From Rhodobiaceae bacterium (GTDB lineage: Bacteria > Pseudomonadota > Alphaproteobacteria > Rhizobiales > Tepidamorphaceae): a DNA stretch of 12,393 nucleotides. A model generated the notes under the pieces. It had not been told where the DNA came from and did no database searches. It saw only the letters and a list, made by a program, of their open reading frames with translations. Made by a program: the position numbers and the translations under genes. Positions 12,104 through 12,393 of this stretch are shown piece after piece; positions within the stretch are counted from its first letter, which is position 1; each line of letters opens with the position of its first letter. The stretch is taken from positions 1 to 12,393 of the forward strand of contig JACKJR010000011.1 in NCBI GenBank assembly GCA_020637855.1, read 5' to 3'.

Positions 12104-12393
12104 GATGCGGCCCTCCTTGCAGGCCCTTGCCCGAGTGTTTCACGGTGCCGGGCAATCGTCACCGGCGTGCGCGACTTCGCCACCTTGTGGACGAAGTTGT
12201 AGCGGGCGACGTGATAGCTCGGGTCGAAGCCGAAGAAATTGCGCCGCATGCGCGACAGCTCCTCGACGCGGTATTCGGCAAGTGGCTTGCCAGCCTCGTC
12301 GCGGGCGCGGCGGTTCGCCTTGGCGAGGATAAGGCCTGCAAGGTCATCGCGCGCGGCAAGCGCCGTCGCGCGGGCTTCAACCTCACCGGCAAA
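12100..12393 (-). CDS. hypX: HypX/HoxX hydrogenase maturation protein, C-terminal 97 residues (partial)
   Basis: Minus-strand frame ending in TGA at 12100-12102; the 5' part lies beyond the right edge. The visible residues form the helical end of a crotonase-like domain: RRARDEAGKPLAEYRVEEL, then RMRRNFFGFDPSYHVARYNF and VHKVAKSRTPVTIARHR. I recognise the GFDPSYH..R..FVHK..SRTP segment as the C-terminus of HypX, a two-domain protein (formyltransferase-like plus enoyl-CoA hydratase-like) that makes the CO ligand of the [NiFe] site from formyl-tetrahydrofolate under aerobic conditions. The direct link to hoxA supports this, since hypX precedes hoxA in Ralstonia eutropha and Bradyrhizobium. The basic tail after position 12160 (RHRETLGQGPARRAAS) appears variable. 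The stop overlaps the hoxA start. The frame is too short for automatic detection because it has no ATG near the window edge. Confidence 0.75.
   Translation of the reverse strand, partial: FAGEVEARATALAARDDLAGLILAKANRRARDEAGKPLAEYRVEELSRMRRNFFGFDPSYHVARYNFVHKVAKSRTPVTIARHRETLGQGPARRAAS
12112..12118 (-). promoter_or_regulatory. Strong Shine-Dalgarno AAGGAGG of hoxA inside the hypX 3' end
   Basis: On the minus strand AAGGAGG, a full match to the 16S rRNA tail, lies eight bases before the hoxA ATG and within the last codons of hypX. It is the best ribosome site in the operon. It suggests the regulator is translated on its own initiation rather than only by coupling, whereas hoxC and hypF have poor sites. 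Confidence 0.65.

Noticed and set aside
12159..12392. A 77-codon minus-strand frame beginning with ATG at the right edge.
   Set aside because: It is out of frame with the HypX C-terminus that reads through to the ATGA overlap with hoxA, and it has Arg/Ala/Thr/Ser-rich shadow composition.

Overview
The window is GC-rich, with codons ending mostly in G or C. It looks like chromosomal DNA of an alphaproteobacterium, probably of the Rhizobiales/Hyphomicrobiales. Two things support this: the hydrogenase-regulation gene order, a blend of the Rhodobacter and Ralstonia/Bradyrhizobium arrangements, and a short intergenic palindromic repeat at 1901-1950 of a type common in Rhizobiales genomes. No tRNA, rRNA, CRISPR array, insertion sequence or phage gene is visible.

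Left part (1-4282), a probable aromatic-acid or CoA-thioester catabolic module. A plus-strand gene tail of unknown function (1-135) is followed by a 274-base regulatory gap with an 18-base near-perfect palindrome. Next comes an HpaB-family flavin-dependent monooxygenase (410-1882, +). Convergent to it on the minus strand are an aryl/acyl-CoA ligase (2783-4282) and an enoyl-CoA hydratase-like crotonase (1948-2748), which form a two-gene operon. Ligase, crotonase and hydroxylase together suggest CoA activation, ring hydroxylation and side-chain hydration or cleavage of an aromatic (perhaps phenylpropanoid) acid. The substrate cannot be read from sequence.

Right part (4473-12393), one minus-strand hydrogen-sensing and hydrogenase-maturation operon. 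It is read from right to left: hypX (3' end only), hoxA (NtrC-type response regulator), hoxJ (PAS histidine kinase), hoxB and hoxC (small and large subunits of the regulatory H2-sensing [NiFe] hydrogenase, group 2b type), then hypF (carbamoyltransferase for the CN ligands). The genes overlap or lie within a few bases of each other. In the known systems the HoxBC sensor binds H2 and silences HoxJ, and unphosphorylated HoxA then activates the energy-conserving uptake hydrogenase operon. That structural operon is not in the window and probably lies beyond the right edge, upstream of hypX. HoxC has the bulky gas-channel residues (Ile62, Phe110) of O2-insensitive sensor hydrogenases and lacks the cleavable C-terminal tail of catalytic enzymes.

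The two parts meet in a 190-base gap (4283-4472) that should hold the end of the hydrogenase operon and the ligase promoter. Nothing in the sequence shows that the two modules work together.
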